From NCBI GenBank assembly GCA_024803745.1, contig JANJXV010000037.1, positions 6,151,001 through 6,215,000 on the forward strand: a stretch of DNA of 64,000 nt, read 5' to 3'. The stretch is from Megascapheus bottae. Its lineage: Eukaryota; Chordata; Mammalia; Rodentia; Geomyidae. The notes below the pieces were generated by a model. That model worked only from the letters and a program-made list of their open reading frames with translations, did not search any database and was not told the origin of the DNA. The position numbers and the translations under genes are program-made. The stretch's first letter is position 1; each line of letters begins with the position of its first letter. Positions 42,888 to 54,530 of this stretch are shown here, piece by piece.

Positions 42888-43090
42888 AAGGATGGAATTT
42901 CTTAAAACAATTAACATCCCAGCAAAATCAATTCCAGAAAACTGAAAGGTGTGGAGTCATAGGGAGGGTATAGTCATGAGGAGTGAAGAGAAGAAGCAGG
43001 ATATGGGAGAAATGCCATCATAATTTGAACTGATAATTAGCATAGATGCAAATTCTGAAGGACAATGAAGAAAACTAATTCCCAAAGAAT

Positions 43091-43940
43091 TGTGAATCTA
43101 GTAGTGCTCCATCTCTGACCCCTCCCTGCAGTCACCCCACTGTTCAACTCATTTTCATATTCATATTCAGGGATGTTGAGGGATTTTGAGGAAATCAGAT
43201 TCCCACCTTTCCCTTTCTGGCCCTGATACTTCCTGAGGACATAATGACTGTGTAGATGTAAGGACCTATTTTAGATTGTGCTCTCTGGCTTCCCAGCTAC
43301 AAGCATCCTAAAGTAGCCTGTTTCCTGCACATTTAATGAAGCCCGCAGGCAAGTGCAAAAGCAACACAAAAAGGAGGTCAAGCTGAGATCTTCTCTTCCC
43401 CTTTAGCACAGTGTATTTTAACTGTGATAACCAAGAGACAAGTAAAACTCAAGGCTCAGGTCTTTCTCAATTTCCATTTCTTACCTTGTTTTCCAGGAAA
43501 ACCTGAATGCTATGTTTGAGGGTTTAATCATGGCTCAGCTGTTCTCCTCTTTTTCAGCTGTCCTAGTTAGGACCAGGGATATAGTGTGAAGCATTAACCA
43601 AATGCTGTCTTATCTTGAATTCCATCACAGGAGAGAGCTAGGTGTAAATAGAATTAATCTTTGATTTTCCTGTCTTCTCTATAGTTAGTCCTATTAAAAC
43701 AAGATGATTTTTCTTTTTTTAAGCCTACAGACAATTTAGTCTGCAGCTGTGTTTTATTTTGCTAACAGGGTCAAAAAAATGTTGAGCCAATCATTTTAAG
43801 GTGAAAGGTCTTTCATAAAAATTCAAATTCCTAAATGATCTTGAAATATCAGGTCTTTTCTTGTTGAGAAAATTTGGCAACTCTTGATCCAGTTCCTAGA
43901 TGTTGATAAGCATCAAGATTTTATGTGAAAATAATGATTC
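43091..43940. other. Single-copy stretch of mixed composition
   Basis: No repeat family or coding exon recognised. Confidence 0.45.
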
Positions 43941-43942
43941 TC

Positions 43943-43943
43943 T

Positions 43944-44000
<57 letters not shown>
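43943..44000. repeat. C-run plus (CT)n microsatellite
   Basis: A short C10 run passes into about 24 CT units. Confidence 0.95.
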
Positions 44001-44006
<6 letters not shown>

Positions 44007-44046
44007 CTAGTATTGTGAAGGAAAGATTAATTAGGCAAACAGGCTT

Positions 44047-44246
44047 CTTTCTTTTTTCTTTTTGCCAGTCCAGAGGCTTGAACTCAGGGCCTGAGTACTG
44101 TCCTTGAGCTTTCTCAAGACTTGAGCTCTACAACCTGAGGCACAGCACCACTTTCAGCTTTTTCTATGTGTGTGGTACTGAGGAATCAAACCCTGGTTTT
44201 CGTGCATGCTAGGCAAGTACTCTACCACAAAGCCAAACTCCCAGCA
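44047..44246 (-). mobile_element. IDL-Geo SINE, antisense
   Basis: GCCAGTCCAGAGGCTTGAAC to CTACCACAAAGCCAAACTCC. More diverged than its neighbours. GGCTTCT occurs at both ends as a possible short TSD. Confidence 0.9.
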
Positions 44247-44414
44247 AAATGGCTTCTATGTTTGTTCTTCTTCACACATATGCACTATTTGTTGCCCTTA
44301 CAGATGTTTAAGTTTATGGGCCTTAGCTATTGAGGATAAAGATAATGCCTGCTTGTTCAGAAAATATTACATAGCCACAATGATGTTAAAGGCAAATGAG
44401 CACTCAGTCTGGAA

Positions 44415-44600
44415 TAACTGCTTTATATGCAATGCTTCATATACAATAGGGATTACTATTATAGTCTTCATTTTACAAGTGAGAAAACATAGTTTAGAAA
44501 AGGTGCTTCATTCTACAAGGTCATGTAGTTGATTGCTACTTAGTTGATGAGTCAAATCCAGGTTTCTTTGATATTCTAAGCCATGCTTTTCATTCATATA
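44415..44600 (-). mobile_element. MIR element, antisense
   Basis: TTCATTTTACAAGTGAGAAA, CTACAAGGTCATGTAGTTGA and GATGAGTCAAATCCAGGTTT follow the classic antisense MIR order. Confidence 0.7.
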
Positions 44601-44682
44601 GCTGCTAGCTGTAAAAGATACACATTTTTCAGGTTAACCAGACACTTGTTATGCTCAAAGTGTTTTTCATTAATGATTTTTT

Positions 44683-44877
44683 TTTTTTTTGCCAGTCCTG
44701 GGCTTGAGCTCAGGGCCTGAGCACTGTCCTTGGACTTTTCTCAAGGCTAGAGCTCTACCACTTCAGCCTCAACACCACTTCCAGCTTTTTTTCTATGTAT
44801 GTGGTACTGAGGAATTGCACCCGGGTATTCGTGCATGCTAGGAGAGCATTCCACCACTAGGCCCAACTCCCGGCCCC
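44683..44877 (-). mobile_element. IDL-Geo SINE, antisense, with perfect TSD
   Basis: Complete dimer from GCCAGTCCTGGGCTTGAGCT to CCAACTCCCGGCCCC. Perfect 16-bp TSD TCATTAATGATTTTTT at 44667-44682 and 44878-44893. Confidence 0.95.
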
Positions 44878-44893
44878 TCATTAATGATTTTTT

Positions 44894-45328
44894 GCAACAC
44901 TTTCGATAATATCTCCATAAGACAGTCTCTTAGCCAGCATTCAGCCGAGATTGGAAACAAAACATACATAATCAACAAGTCTCTAAGAATAACATTTTAC
45001 CATGATTATTTACAGGGTTGGTTAATTAGTTTTACTCTTGTGTATTGGATTAAATCACCAACAGCTTCAAGCTGAATTCTGCATGGCTTTCAATTCTGGG
45101 ATGTCACTTGATCTCGGGCCAGATTTTTTGGGCCAGGAACTGGCAGCAGCCTTTGAACACTTCAAGCTTAGATGACAAGCCAGAGTGTGGAAACACATAC
45201 CTCTGTAGCATTCTGGATACCAGAAAGAAACAGATGGTAACCACAAATTAGGTAACTTAAGGAGGGTAATGGATGAAGGTAGGGTACTGGGAAAGCATGA
45301 GATGTTGGCATCATTACTATTTCTAAAC
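44894..45328. other. Single-copy stretch, no gene seen
   Basis: Nothing recognised. Confidence 0.4.
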
Positions 45329-45440
45329 AGGGCTGAGCATGGTGAGACAAATTTGCATTCACAGAATTTGGGAAACTGGGATTAGGAAATTGGGAGTTTG
45401 AAACTAGCCTGGGCTATGGAGTCAGGCTCAGTTTCAAAAA
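45329..45440 (+). mobile_element. B1-like monomer, sense
   Basis: AGGGCTGAGCATGGTGAGAC, AGAATTTGGGAAACTGGGAT and TTTGAAACTAGCCTGGGCTA are B1 blocks in order. Confidence 0.7.
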
Positions 45441-46486
45441 CGAAACGAGAGCCAACTAGCCAGTCAATCAACAGCAACAACAATTCCTAGGCCCCAAAGA
45501 GGGAGGTAAATGAGCAATTACCAGACTCAGAGTCAGAGCTCTAAGGAGAGGGGTCATAGTGTGAGAAATAAACTTTGGGTAAAAGAAGCAATCGGACCAT
45601 AGCTTTGAAAATCGGCTACCATGTCCACACTCTTCTTCAAGTTGCCAGCATATGACAGACAGAAAAAGAACTGAACAGTGTGATCTACCACATTAGTTCT
45701 TTCAAGGTTCCATGTAAATTGGGAAAAGGTGGAAGGTATCTTCAATGTGGAAAATGAACATCTCTCAGCCCACTTTTCCAGGCTGCCATGTCCCCAAGTT
45801 TTCCAAGCTGAAATCAGGTCAAGTCATAAACAATTTGCATTTCACTGCAGAAAACCTTAAAATAATGGAAAAGCCTTTTACAGGTTGTTAAAATAAGTAA
45901 GCTTTTGAGTAGCATATGTTTTCATTCCTGCCCCACAGTGTTGGCAGGATAAAACAATGAATGAGTCAAATCTTAGTAAGGTGCCAAATTCAGAAATAGG
46001 TGAAGAGAGAATATATCCCAGCCAGACCACCTGGACTCAGCATTACAGACAATTAGTGTCAAATGCAAATCAAGGTACCATTGCTCTGGTAGGGGTAAAT
46101 ACTAGACAGGAAAGATAAACATTGCATTTATGTCACTCAAAATTCTTCAAAAATCTGCCTTTTGGTCACATGCATTTGTCCTGGCTCTGCTTACCAAGAC
46201 ACCTGGAGATTCTTCACTCTACCTCCTGTACAAATCTCTGCTGTGCTCCAATATTCTCTCTCTCCTCTCTTTCAGACACCTGTAATACTACAAGTTTTCA
46301 CTGTGAAAATGTCACCAGTCACTTTTACCTAATTTTCAGGTAGCATGTTTCTGAGACAGCCTGGCATCTTAGACATTCTTTTCCATCGCATGTGCAGATT
46401 ATCTTTGTCCTTCTTAAGGAGTCAGGTCCAGAGGACTTCAAAAAGGGAGCTCGCTTAGAAGAAATATGCAAGTTAACATTTGTTGA
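45441..46486. other. Single-copy stretch
   Basis: No supported feature. Short open frames carry no domain. Confidence 0.45.
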
Positions 46487-46495
46487 ATACCTTTC

Positions 46496-46691
46496 TTTTT
46501 CTTTTTTTCCAGTCCTGGGCTTAAGCTTAGGGCCTGAGCACTGTCCTTGGACTTTCTCAAGGACAGAGCTCTACCACTTGAGCCTCAGCACCATTTCCAG
46601 CTTTTTTCTATTTATGTGGTACCGAGGAATCGAACCAGGGTTTTCATGTGTGCTAGGCAAGCACTCTACTACTAGGCCAAACTCCCAACCC
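46496..46691 (-). mobile_element. IDL-Geo SINE, antisense, with TSD
   Basis: T-rich tail, CCAGTCCTGGGCTTAAGCTT to AGGCCAAACTCCCAACCC. TSD ATACCTTTC at 46487-46495 and 46692-46700. Confidence 0.95.
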
Positions 46692-46719
46692 ATACCTTTC
46701 ATTTTTTAAACACTTGTCC

Positions 46720-46900
46720 AAAAATATACTTTATAACTTTAACCTATTTAATCTTTCCATCAGTCTCTGAAATAGTTATTATTGTTGTTGTTGCTATATT
46801 TTGAAGCACAAGGAGATTCAGTAACTTGTTCAGGGTTACTTAGCTAATAAATAAAATGCTAAACATAAAGACCCAAACAAGATTTTCTTCCAAGTTTATA
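46720..46900 (-). mobile_element. MIR element, antisense, with (GTT)n expansion
   Basis: CACAAGGAGATTCAGTAACT, TGTTCAGGGTTACTTAGCTA follow antisense MIR. TTATTATTGTTGTTGTTGCT marks the usual ATT/GTT-rich spot. Confidence 0.65.
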
Positions 46901-46945
46901 CTGTCACCAGTGTACGAATCAAAAGACACATCAAAGCTATACACA

Positions 46946-47430
46946 AAAATCATATTAAGTGAAGTAAGCCAGACCCAAAGGAACATAGGCTCCATAGTTT
47001 CCCTCATTTGTAATAATTAGAACAAACCTTGGACTCTCCTAGCAGAGGATTACAATAGTTCAAAACCTAGATACATGAGGCCATATAGGATGAGACTAGA
47101 TGAAAGGACCTCCAGTATATGGAAACAAGAGCTATATAATGTGTGATTGTTGTTCTTAATGTACTATGTTATTTCTCATCTCTTTTGTTGGCCTTTGGTT
47201 ATTTTCATATTATTACAGCATCTTACTTTGCTATCTGGTATATTGTATATACATTTATTTGTTTATTTGAAATAGGAAAGGGAAGAGGGAGAAAACAAGA
47301 TGAGGGGAGAGGGTGTGGGGAGGGAAATGGGGACAAAAACGTGAGAAGGGCTATCAATGCATGTGAAATAATGCACTTTCTATCTGACAAATATAACCCT
47401 TCTTTTAATCACAATAAAAAATTTTTCCAA
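46946..47430 (+). mobile_element. 5'-truncated L1 (ORF2 end + 3' UTR), sense, with perfect TSD
   Basis: Begins AAAATCATATTAAGTGAAGT, collinear with 16394 onward of the large L1, includes the G-rich tract at ~47278-47332 and ends AATAAAAAATTTTTCCAA. Perfect 13-bp TSD AAAGCTATACACA at 46933-46945 and 47431-47443. Confidence 0.95.
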
Positions 47431-47562
47431 AAAGCTATACACATATTTTGAAGGAAAATCTCCAGTCATGCTAGTAAGCAAAGAAGTTGAATTATTCTAA
47501 TATAAGACCCTTTTTAACCACTAAATTGTCCCGGCTAAATTGTCATGTTTTAAAAACAATAA

Positions 47563-47768
47563 TGGCATCCAGGAGTTTGGCCTAGTGGTAGAGTGCTTAC
47601 CTAGCATGCACGGAAATCTGGGTTCGATTCCTCGGTACCACATATATAGAAATAAGATGGAAGTGGTGCTGTGGCTCAAGTGGTAGAGTTCTAGCCTTGA
47701 GAAAGCCCAAAGATGGTGCTCAGGCCCTGAGTTTGGTCCCTATGACTGGCAAAAAATAAAAATAAAAA
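47563..47768 (+). mobile_element. IDL-Geo SINE, sense
   Basis: CAGGAGTTTGGCCTAGTGGT, CTGGGTTCGATTCCTCGGTA, TGTGGCTCAAGTGGTAGAGT and GACTGGCAAAAAATAAAAAT tail. The left monomer keeps perfect A-box and B-box matches. Confidence 0.9.
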
Positions 47769-48138
47769 AACCCAAAATAAACATTGAGCAATTAGAGTTT
47801 GTCTAAATAAAATTTTGACACATCCACCAATGAGATACAAATCAACCATTAAATATGCTAATATATACAGGTATATATAAATACATTCATTCTTTTCCAT
47901 TGGCTGTGGGCAAAAGGAAATAGGAAGAAACTGGAATGGAAGAGGACTAATTAGTTCATTTCCCATAGATTCCTACCAGAGTTTCTCCATATAGCAAGCT
48001 CCCTTCTTCATAGATATTTCATTCTGAGACACATTTCCATGGGCCTGTCTATTATAGAGGTGGGTATATGTGAGCCAGGGGTAGTTATTTGTCCATGAAG
48101 TGCAGGGTCTGTGATTTTTTCAGATGGCATTGTGCTCC
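47769..48138. other. Unassigned stretch
   Basis: Nothing recognised. Confidence 0.4.
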
Positions 48139-48406
48139 TAAAGTACTATGTTATTTCTCATCTCTTTTGCTGTCCCTTGGTTTTTATCACATTGTTACAG
48201 TATCTTACCTTGTAATCCGATATATTGTATATACGCTTATTTATTTGAAACAGGAAAGGGACGGGGGGGGGGACAAGATGAGGGGAGGGAGTGAGGGAGG
48301 GAAATGGGAACAAAAACATGAGAAGGGTATCAATGTGTGTGAAGTAATGCTCCTTCTATCTGGCAAATATTAGTGTAACCCCTCTTAATTACAATAAAAA
48401 AAAGTA
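48139..48406 (+). mobile_element. 5'-truncated L1 3' UTR, sense
   Basis: AAAGTACTATGTTATTTCTC to TTAATTACAATAAAAAAAAG, collinear with ~16608-16866 of the large L1. It has an unusually long G-run (about 11 G) at ~48264-48274. No clear TSD found. Confidence 0.9.
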
Positions 48407-49290
48407 TCAGAAGGAAGAAATATTTGTTCTTTGCTTCTCTGTCTTATGTCACCAATATCCGAGGATAGTATCTGGTATATCTTCACCTGCCATATTTGGG
48501 CAGAGTCTTCAGTTTCCTCATTTCCAATGTTTAGAAAAAGGTTGATATCCCTGTTTCTATTTTATATGTGCTTCTACTCCAAGCCATTCTCTCCTCAGTT
48601 AACCTCGTATTCACATTGGAACCCTGAAAGAAAGAACTAAGAAGGATTGATCAATAACCAATTTATGACAAGGGTCCCAAGCGACCCCAAAGGAACAATA
48701 AAACTTCTCAGGACAAACCACTCAACAGACATACTTATTTATTCTTACTAGCGATAGTAGGTAATAACAAGTTCTCTAGAATACTAGAATATTTCTACAA
48801 AGACAGAGATAATGGTCTGCCAGGCTTACCCCATGACTGGGAATGCAGTAAAATGACTCTGTACATGCAGTAAAATTTCTTTTCTCTGCCATTTACCATG
48901 TGTTTTTAATTTAGTATGTCAAGGCAAATAGCTGGACATGGTTCCTAAAGAGCAGAATTTTTAACATTTCATAATACATTTCTTGAATTCTCCTATGGTG
49001 ACTTATACCTTCTTAACATAAATCTAATCACACTTCAATCTTCTGCTATATCCCTTTATAATTACTGAAAAAGCATTAGTTACACAAAAGCAAAATATTT
49101 ACCACAAAACTGGGAATTTGTTCTCAACAAAGAGAGTTGCAAAATAATGTAAGTAAAGAGATTCCACGTAGGTCTTTGATGGTTGACTAATGGTGCAAAT
49201 GCTGGAAACAGTAATCAGAAATGAGGAATTCAAAGGGAACAAGAAGGGATCTAAGATTTATTGCAAGGAAGTCCTGTGATTAATGGAGTC
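48407..49290. other. AT-rich single-copy stretch
   Basis: No repeats recognised and no coding exon supported. Confidence 0.45.
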
Positions 49291-49299
49291 ATCTCAATC

Positions 49300-49440
49300 C
49301 TAACTCCTTGAGGTAGTAGAGTTTATTCTCTATTTCCTCTATGAAGAAATCCAGGCTCTGTAAGCTCATGTGGTTTGCCCAAGGTAATGGTACTATAAAA
49401 TGGGGAACCAAGACAACTTGCTAGTGCCTGATCTCATCCT
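49300..49440 (-). mobile_element. MIR element, antisense
   Basis: CTATGAAGAAATCCAGGCTC, TGGTTTGCCCAAGGTAATGG and GGGGAACCAAGACAACTTGC match antisense MIR (AGGAAACTGAGGCTC...TTGCCCAAGGTCA). Confidence 0.7.
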
Positions 49441-50076
49441 GTTACTATCAAATGAAAAGACAAGGATATAAACTTGACAGTATCTGCCTCTAAAACCTTC
49501 AAGTTTTTTGTTATTTTATTTCTGCCTCCTGGAAATTCTTTATAAAGCATATTGTTGGTGGCGGTGGTGATAGTGTTGGAAAAAATGCATCTATTGGATT
49601 CCTACTGTTTTATAAGTACTGTGTTATGAACTTGGATGTAGAACTAACTGGAGCTATCTTGGCATGCATCAGGCAGACCACTCTTAATCTATGGCATAGA
49701 ACACATTGCTTAATTTCTCTACCTTTCTTTTCACCCAAAATTGATATTTTGATAGTAGCTACTTTAGGAGACTATATTGAAACTTAAGTATAAAATGAAA
49801 CAGAACGGAAGTGAGCTCCTACTACATGATTATGTATATAATCCCTTTCCTGCCACTGCCCAATTTATTCTAAGCCTGTCCCATTAAGGAAGCACTAAGA
49901 CCTCTGGATTCTGGGTTAAACCAGTTTCTCAGACTCAGGAGGAAGATACTTTACCTTTTGTCAGAGTAGATAGTTACCCTAAAGTCAAGACAGACAGAGC
50001 AAAGTGTACGTGTATGCATAGGCATGTGCATGTGCAAAATAAATGAGTGATCATTATAGTTATTATAGTTTCAGGG
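49441..50076. other. Single-copy stretch
   Basis: Nothing recognised except possible MIR-like words near 49590-49630. Confidence 0.4.
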
Positions 50077-50086
50077 TCCTTTTCTT

Positions 50087-50275
50087 TTCTTCTTATTTTT
50101 TTGCCAGTCCTTGGCCTTTAACTCTTGGCCTGGGCACTATCCTTGAGCTTTCTCAAGGCTAGGACTATACTATCTGAGCCACAGCACTACTTTTTGCTTT
50201 TTCTGTGCATGTGGTTCTGAGAAATTGAACCCAGGGCTTCGTGCATGTTAGGCAGGCACTCTACCACTAGGTCCA
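50087..50275 (-). mobile_element. IDL-Geo SINE, antisense, with short TSD
   Basis: GCCAGTCCTTGGCCTTTAAC to CTCTACCACTAGGTCCA. TCCTTTTCTT at 50077-50086 and 50276-50285. An older copy with several substitutions. Confidence 0.9.
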
Positions 50276-50289
50276 TCCTTTTCTTCTTC

Positions 50290-51640
50290 TAGATATACAA
50301 TGGACTCTTCTTACATTGTGATTTATAAGCAATGGAAGTATTTAATCAGTTCCATTCTTAAATTACACAAAATTGGGGAGTACCATTTCCTAATTCAATT
50401 ACAATATAATGATCATGTCAAGATATATAATATTAATTTCTTAAATCTTTTTATTTTATTGTGGAATAACATAATAACAATTTATATTTATAGAGTTAAG
50501 TGTGTCCTTATATATGTAGTACTTATATATGTACCATGTAATGTATGGCTTATTTCACTATGTGTAGGCAGTATGTATTTGTGAAGTTAAGGTACCTGAG
50601 GTTTCCACTTACCATTACTTTTTCTTTGGAGGATTCAACTTCTAATATTTAAGTTATTTCATATATATGTATATGTGTGTGAATTAGAGGATTATAAGCT
50701 TTAGTCACATCCTTGTTCTATCATAGTTGCTACTTCTATATAAGTATATTCCTATAATAGGATTCAAGCTCCTGTAGTATGTACAATTGGCCAACATCCT
50801 TCCCAACTCCTAGCGGTCACAGAAATACATTTAGATAGATATTAACAACATTGAAACAGAGAAAACGTGCTCTTTTTTTCTTTTTAATTTACCTAGACAT
50901 ATGATTTTATCCCAAGTATTTTTTTTTCTTTTGATGCTCTAAAACTATTGTCTAAAAGGAGACATCATTTCCACCTGGAGAATTGGTGCAGTATTTTTCT
51001 GGACTTCCCACAGCCCACATCAAACAAGTAATGTGTAGCCACAGGCCAAGTCAGAGGTTCTTATTGCTATCTTTGCTGTCTTTTTATCCAAGGACTTTTC
51101 TTAAGAGTACTGGGCAATATCAGATAATTGAGTAAAGTTTACATCTTGTTCTACCATTTTAATAATTTCTATCACTAGGTTCTGATTCCAAGATGTAGCC
51201 ATAGTTGATATAGCTAGACTAAAGCTTACCTGGCAGTATAGTAAGCACCCTATGATGCAACATCACGCCAATCCAATATTCATCTGCACAATTCCCAAGA
51301 TCAGCTGAATGCTGCTATGTGCACATCTCTGAAGACCAGCCTCAATACTGAGTGAGGCTGATGAATGTCCATTTTTTCTGATTACACATGCTAGCAAGGA
51401 TACAGATAATTCATAAATGTGAAAAATGCTATCCTGAGATACAGAGGGATTGGGGATTGGTCAATGATGGTGAGTGTGGAGGATAGTCTTTCCCACAGAG
51501 AGAATCACTGAGCTGTATAAAACAAGTGGGCAGTGAGATAAAGTTTCCAGGAGAAAGAGGGAGGAGACTGTGGTGCTTATATTTGAAATGTCATAAACTT
51601 GTCATATTTAGGAATCAAAAGAATTCTTGCAAAGCTGAGA
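50290..51640. other. AT-rich single-copy stretch
   Basis: No feature supported. The 94-codon frame at 50300-50584 is Ile/Tyr-rich from AT-rich DNA and shows no domain. Confidence 0.45.
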
Positions 51641-51642
51641 TG

Positions 51643-51878
51643 ATGAGTAATGAGGTGTCTCATGCCTGTCATCCTAGCTATTCAGAAGGCTGAGTTCTGA
51701 GGATAGAAGTTCAGAGCCAGCCAACGCACTGCAAAGTGAGACTCTTATCTCCAATTAATCATCAGAAAACCAGAAGTGGTGCTGTGGCTCAATGGGTAGG
51801 GCAGTACACCCTGAGCTCAGGGACATTGTCCAGGCCCAGACTTCAAGTCCCACTACTGACAAAAAAAATAAGAAAAGA
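51643..51878 (+). mobile_element. B1/Geo-type SINE, sense, full length
   Basis: TCTCATGCCTGTCATCCTAG, GACTCTTATCTCCAATTAAT, TGTGGCTCAATGGGTAGGGC, CAAGTCCCACTACTGAC and an A-tail. Confidence 0.9.
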
Positions 51879-52179
51879 ATGAGAGTACTCAGAGGACTCA
51901 ATGAGACTTCTATTTGCTCCTTGCTTGGAGAGACCTATGGCTAATGACATCATTTTTTTCTCATTTGTTAACCTTTCAATAAGTTATTGGCAATGAGAGA
52001 AAGGACATGCAAAATGCCAAAGGTGTGAAATTATTCACTCACTGCTAATTGAACCATGAGATGCTATATTCTACAAGTTTATGGCCTAAGCATAGATCTG
52101 TCCAGTTTGGCTTCCCTACTCAAAATCTCACATTGCAATCCTTAAAGGCAGGAAATAAGAAACCATAGATGTCAGTAGG

Positions 52180-52290
52180 ATTCTTCTAGACCTTAGGTAC
52201 ATCATCTGCAAAATGGGGACAATAATAACCGTATATCAGCATAAACACATAATATGTACAAGACGAAGCTGCAACACAGCGATAAACACA
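52180..52290 (+). mobile_element. Probable MIR remnant, sense
   Basis: ACATCATCTGCAAAATGGGG then ACAATAATAACCGTA matches the central MIR block. The flanks are unclear. Confidence 0.5.
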
Positions 52291-52309
52291 TCAAAACCTG
52301 CATTTCTGA

Positions 52310-52610
52310 GATAGCGTGGAATTAATCTTTATTTTGCTTTGTGCACTTATGCAGCCGCTGAAAAAACTGCCTTCCTAGAAACCCAGTTTTATGCTTGTGG
52401 GCATGAATGAATCCACATTTCATTCTCAAGGCATAAATCACTTCTATTTACCTTTTTTATGCTTCATAATGATGCTAATGACGGAAAGGTCACCCATTTC
52501 CAGGGTGTTTATAGCAGCAGGGTTAATTTTTTCAACTGGTCACAAAATGTCAAGCCCATCAGTAACAAAATTCACTTCATTAGCTAATGTGCTGTAATTT
52601 AATGTGGTGG
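52310..52610. other. Possible conserved non-coding block
   Basis: About 300 bp with no repeat signature, ordered AT-rich words and homeodomain-type cores (TTAATTTT, TAATGATGCTAATGACGG, CATTAGCTAATG). Conservation cannot be tested from one sequence. Confidence 0.3.
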
Positions 52611-52842
52611 GACTCAAAGAAAAAGATTCATTGGAAGAATACCTTGGAACAAGACCAAGAATATGACTCAAAAGGGAAATTCTCTACTTCAATTACCCTC
52701 ATCACTACAGATGATTATCTTTCCTCAGCAAATGACCCCATATGTTTGTATGTCAAATGGCTATATATATCATTTTCCACATAGCTGTGAGTTTTGCTTC
52801 CAAAAGCCTTCAGCACCATTATATAACCATTCTAACAGGCTG

Positions 52843-53015
52843 TATTTACTGAACTCTTAATATGTGCCGTGCTCTGAAACGAACATTTTTGACAAAGTTT
52901 CTCAAAGACTGATCAGGGCATTTTCATGATAAGGAGTCCTCTTCACACTTTGCAAACGAGGCCATGGAAGGTTCAAAACCCAGCTGGGGAAGGTCACCAA
53001 GCCACTGAGGAACTC
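52843..53015 (-). mobile_element. MIR element, antisense
   Basis: TGTATTTACTGAACTCTTAA, TATGTGCCGTGCTCTGAA, CTTTGCAAACGAGGCCATGG and GGAAGGTCACCAAGCCACTG follow antisense MIR from head to centre. Confidence 0.65.
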
Positions 53016-53019
53016 ACAT

Positions 53020-54320
53020 TGGGGCTTTAGGATAGAATATGCAAAATGTCCTGATTTGGCTTTGCTATGACTTAAAATCAACAGAAGTAGTATTTTAAGC
53101 TTTAGGTGACAGAACTAGCTATCACTTACAAATTTGTATACAAATCTGCACCCGGAACCAGATTTCTTCTGTTCACCAAAATCTCCTTGGCTGGAAAGGG
53201 AAATTTCGAGAGACGAAAGATGCCATTGTCTCAAGATATTCCTTACCAAAAGCTCCCTTGGTCTAGCCCAGGATTCCCTCTTGGAACATAACTCCTAATA
53301 TCTTCCTCTTCTGGCACTTTAAATGTGATCTCTATGGCTTCTATTCCCAGTACTTAATACAGTGTTAGCAGAGTGTGGATATGCAATAGAAACCTTTAAA
53401 ATGCAATATTAAATCCCACAGTGGGAACAAGTAATGCATGAAAGCATCTGTAATCTTATAATTAGGGCATAATTTTCAGCATGTTATTTTAATACCTCCT
53501 TTTACATCACATCCAATGTATAGAAATTAATATGAAGGCAAAGGAAAGGATAGAAGTGCTAAAGTAGTGATTGCCATCTAACACTCAAGCCATTTTCCTT
53601 GGCTTAATATAATAGAAAGGACAGTGTTAATGCAGACTTAGAATCAAAATGAAACAAACCTGTTGGTGAGCATTCATCCAGCATAGCAAAATGTAAACCA
53701 ATAGCTGCCTCAAAAAATACTCGAATAATGTTTCACTATTTTTACATAAGATTTCCAAATATCCTAAAAAGGAAAAAATTATAACATAAATTCCAGGAGA
53801 AAAAGTAACCAAGCACAAAATGATACAGTTTCAGAGAATAACATCTTTTTAATGATTCTTTAAATAGGTTAGGCTGAATACTCCAGCAACATTTGTCCCA
53901 TTTTTTCACTAATTATTTTCTTTTCCTGCTGATAAAATGCTAAGCCCTGAGCTGTTGAAAAATAATTTTGTTGTGTTTTTTAATCAGTGTTATTTATAGG
54001 CCAATAAATCTAATACCCCAGAGCTGATGTTGAAATATTTGTCCCAACAACCAAAGCAAATTATCTGCTTTTATATTCCTCTTCTGCAAGCAGCAGAATC
54101 TTATTCCTAGGTGCCAAGAGATGGCAAATCTCTCAGGATAGGATGAAGCGCTACATTAGCTATGAGCATACAAGAGGATAAGAAATTCTGTCCAATATAC
54201 AGTTTATCATGAGTTAGCCTTTGGGAAAAATAAACACATTTATTGTTAGATCTAAGAATATTACATGAAAAAATAAAAAGGGGGATACAAAATAAAAGTA
54301 GAAAGGAAGGAATCAGAATC
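53020..54320. other. Repeat-poor stretch
   Basis: No SINE or young L1. The part 53830-54110 looks like non-coding conserved DNA (see findings). A MIR-like end (CAGTACTTAATACAGTGTTA) may lie at 53350-53395. Confidence 0.4.
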
Positions 54321-54530
54321 CTACTTGTCCAAGTCTGTAAACCTACCTGTTCAGAAGGCATCTCCTTGCAAAGCTAGTCTAGGAAGGAAAATCCTGATGT
54401 CCCTTAAGTCCAATTAAGCAGCTAATTGCTTCAAGTGGATCAAGTGTTAAACACCAATCATGAGTGAAAAATCTCAGGGACCTTGTGTAGACAATGAGTT
54501 CAGTCTCCAATACCAACACATACAAAACAA
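54320..54530 (+). mobile_element. B1/Geo-type SINE, sense, strongly diverged
   Basis: AAGTCTGTAAACCTACCTGT (B1), CTTAAGTCCAATTAAGCAGC (linker), CTTCAAGTGGATCAAGTGTT and GAGTTCAGTCTCCAATACC (Geo-like) occur in order. Confidence 0.55.

Larger units (their letters stand above)
41880..43090 (+). mobile_element. Rodent-type L1 ORF2 end and part of 3' UTR, sense, interrupted
   Basis: GTATAATCCAGCAATGGGGC, AGCCAGGATATAGAAACAGC, ATATACACAATGGAATTTTA and GGGGAGACAAAATAAAAGCA (to ~42346) are a decayed ORF2 C-terminal region. After the double insertion, 42904-43090 (GGAGGGTATAGTCATGAGGA, GAACTGATAATTAGCATAG) looks like its 3' UTR. Confidence 0.65.

Noticed and set aside
42690..44877. Repeated ~200-bp units that could suggest a CRISPR-like or satellite array
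   Set aside because: Units are IDL-Geo SINEs with separate TSDs and unequal spacing; eukaryotic DNA.
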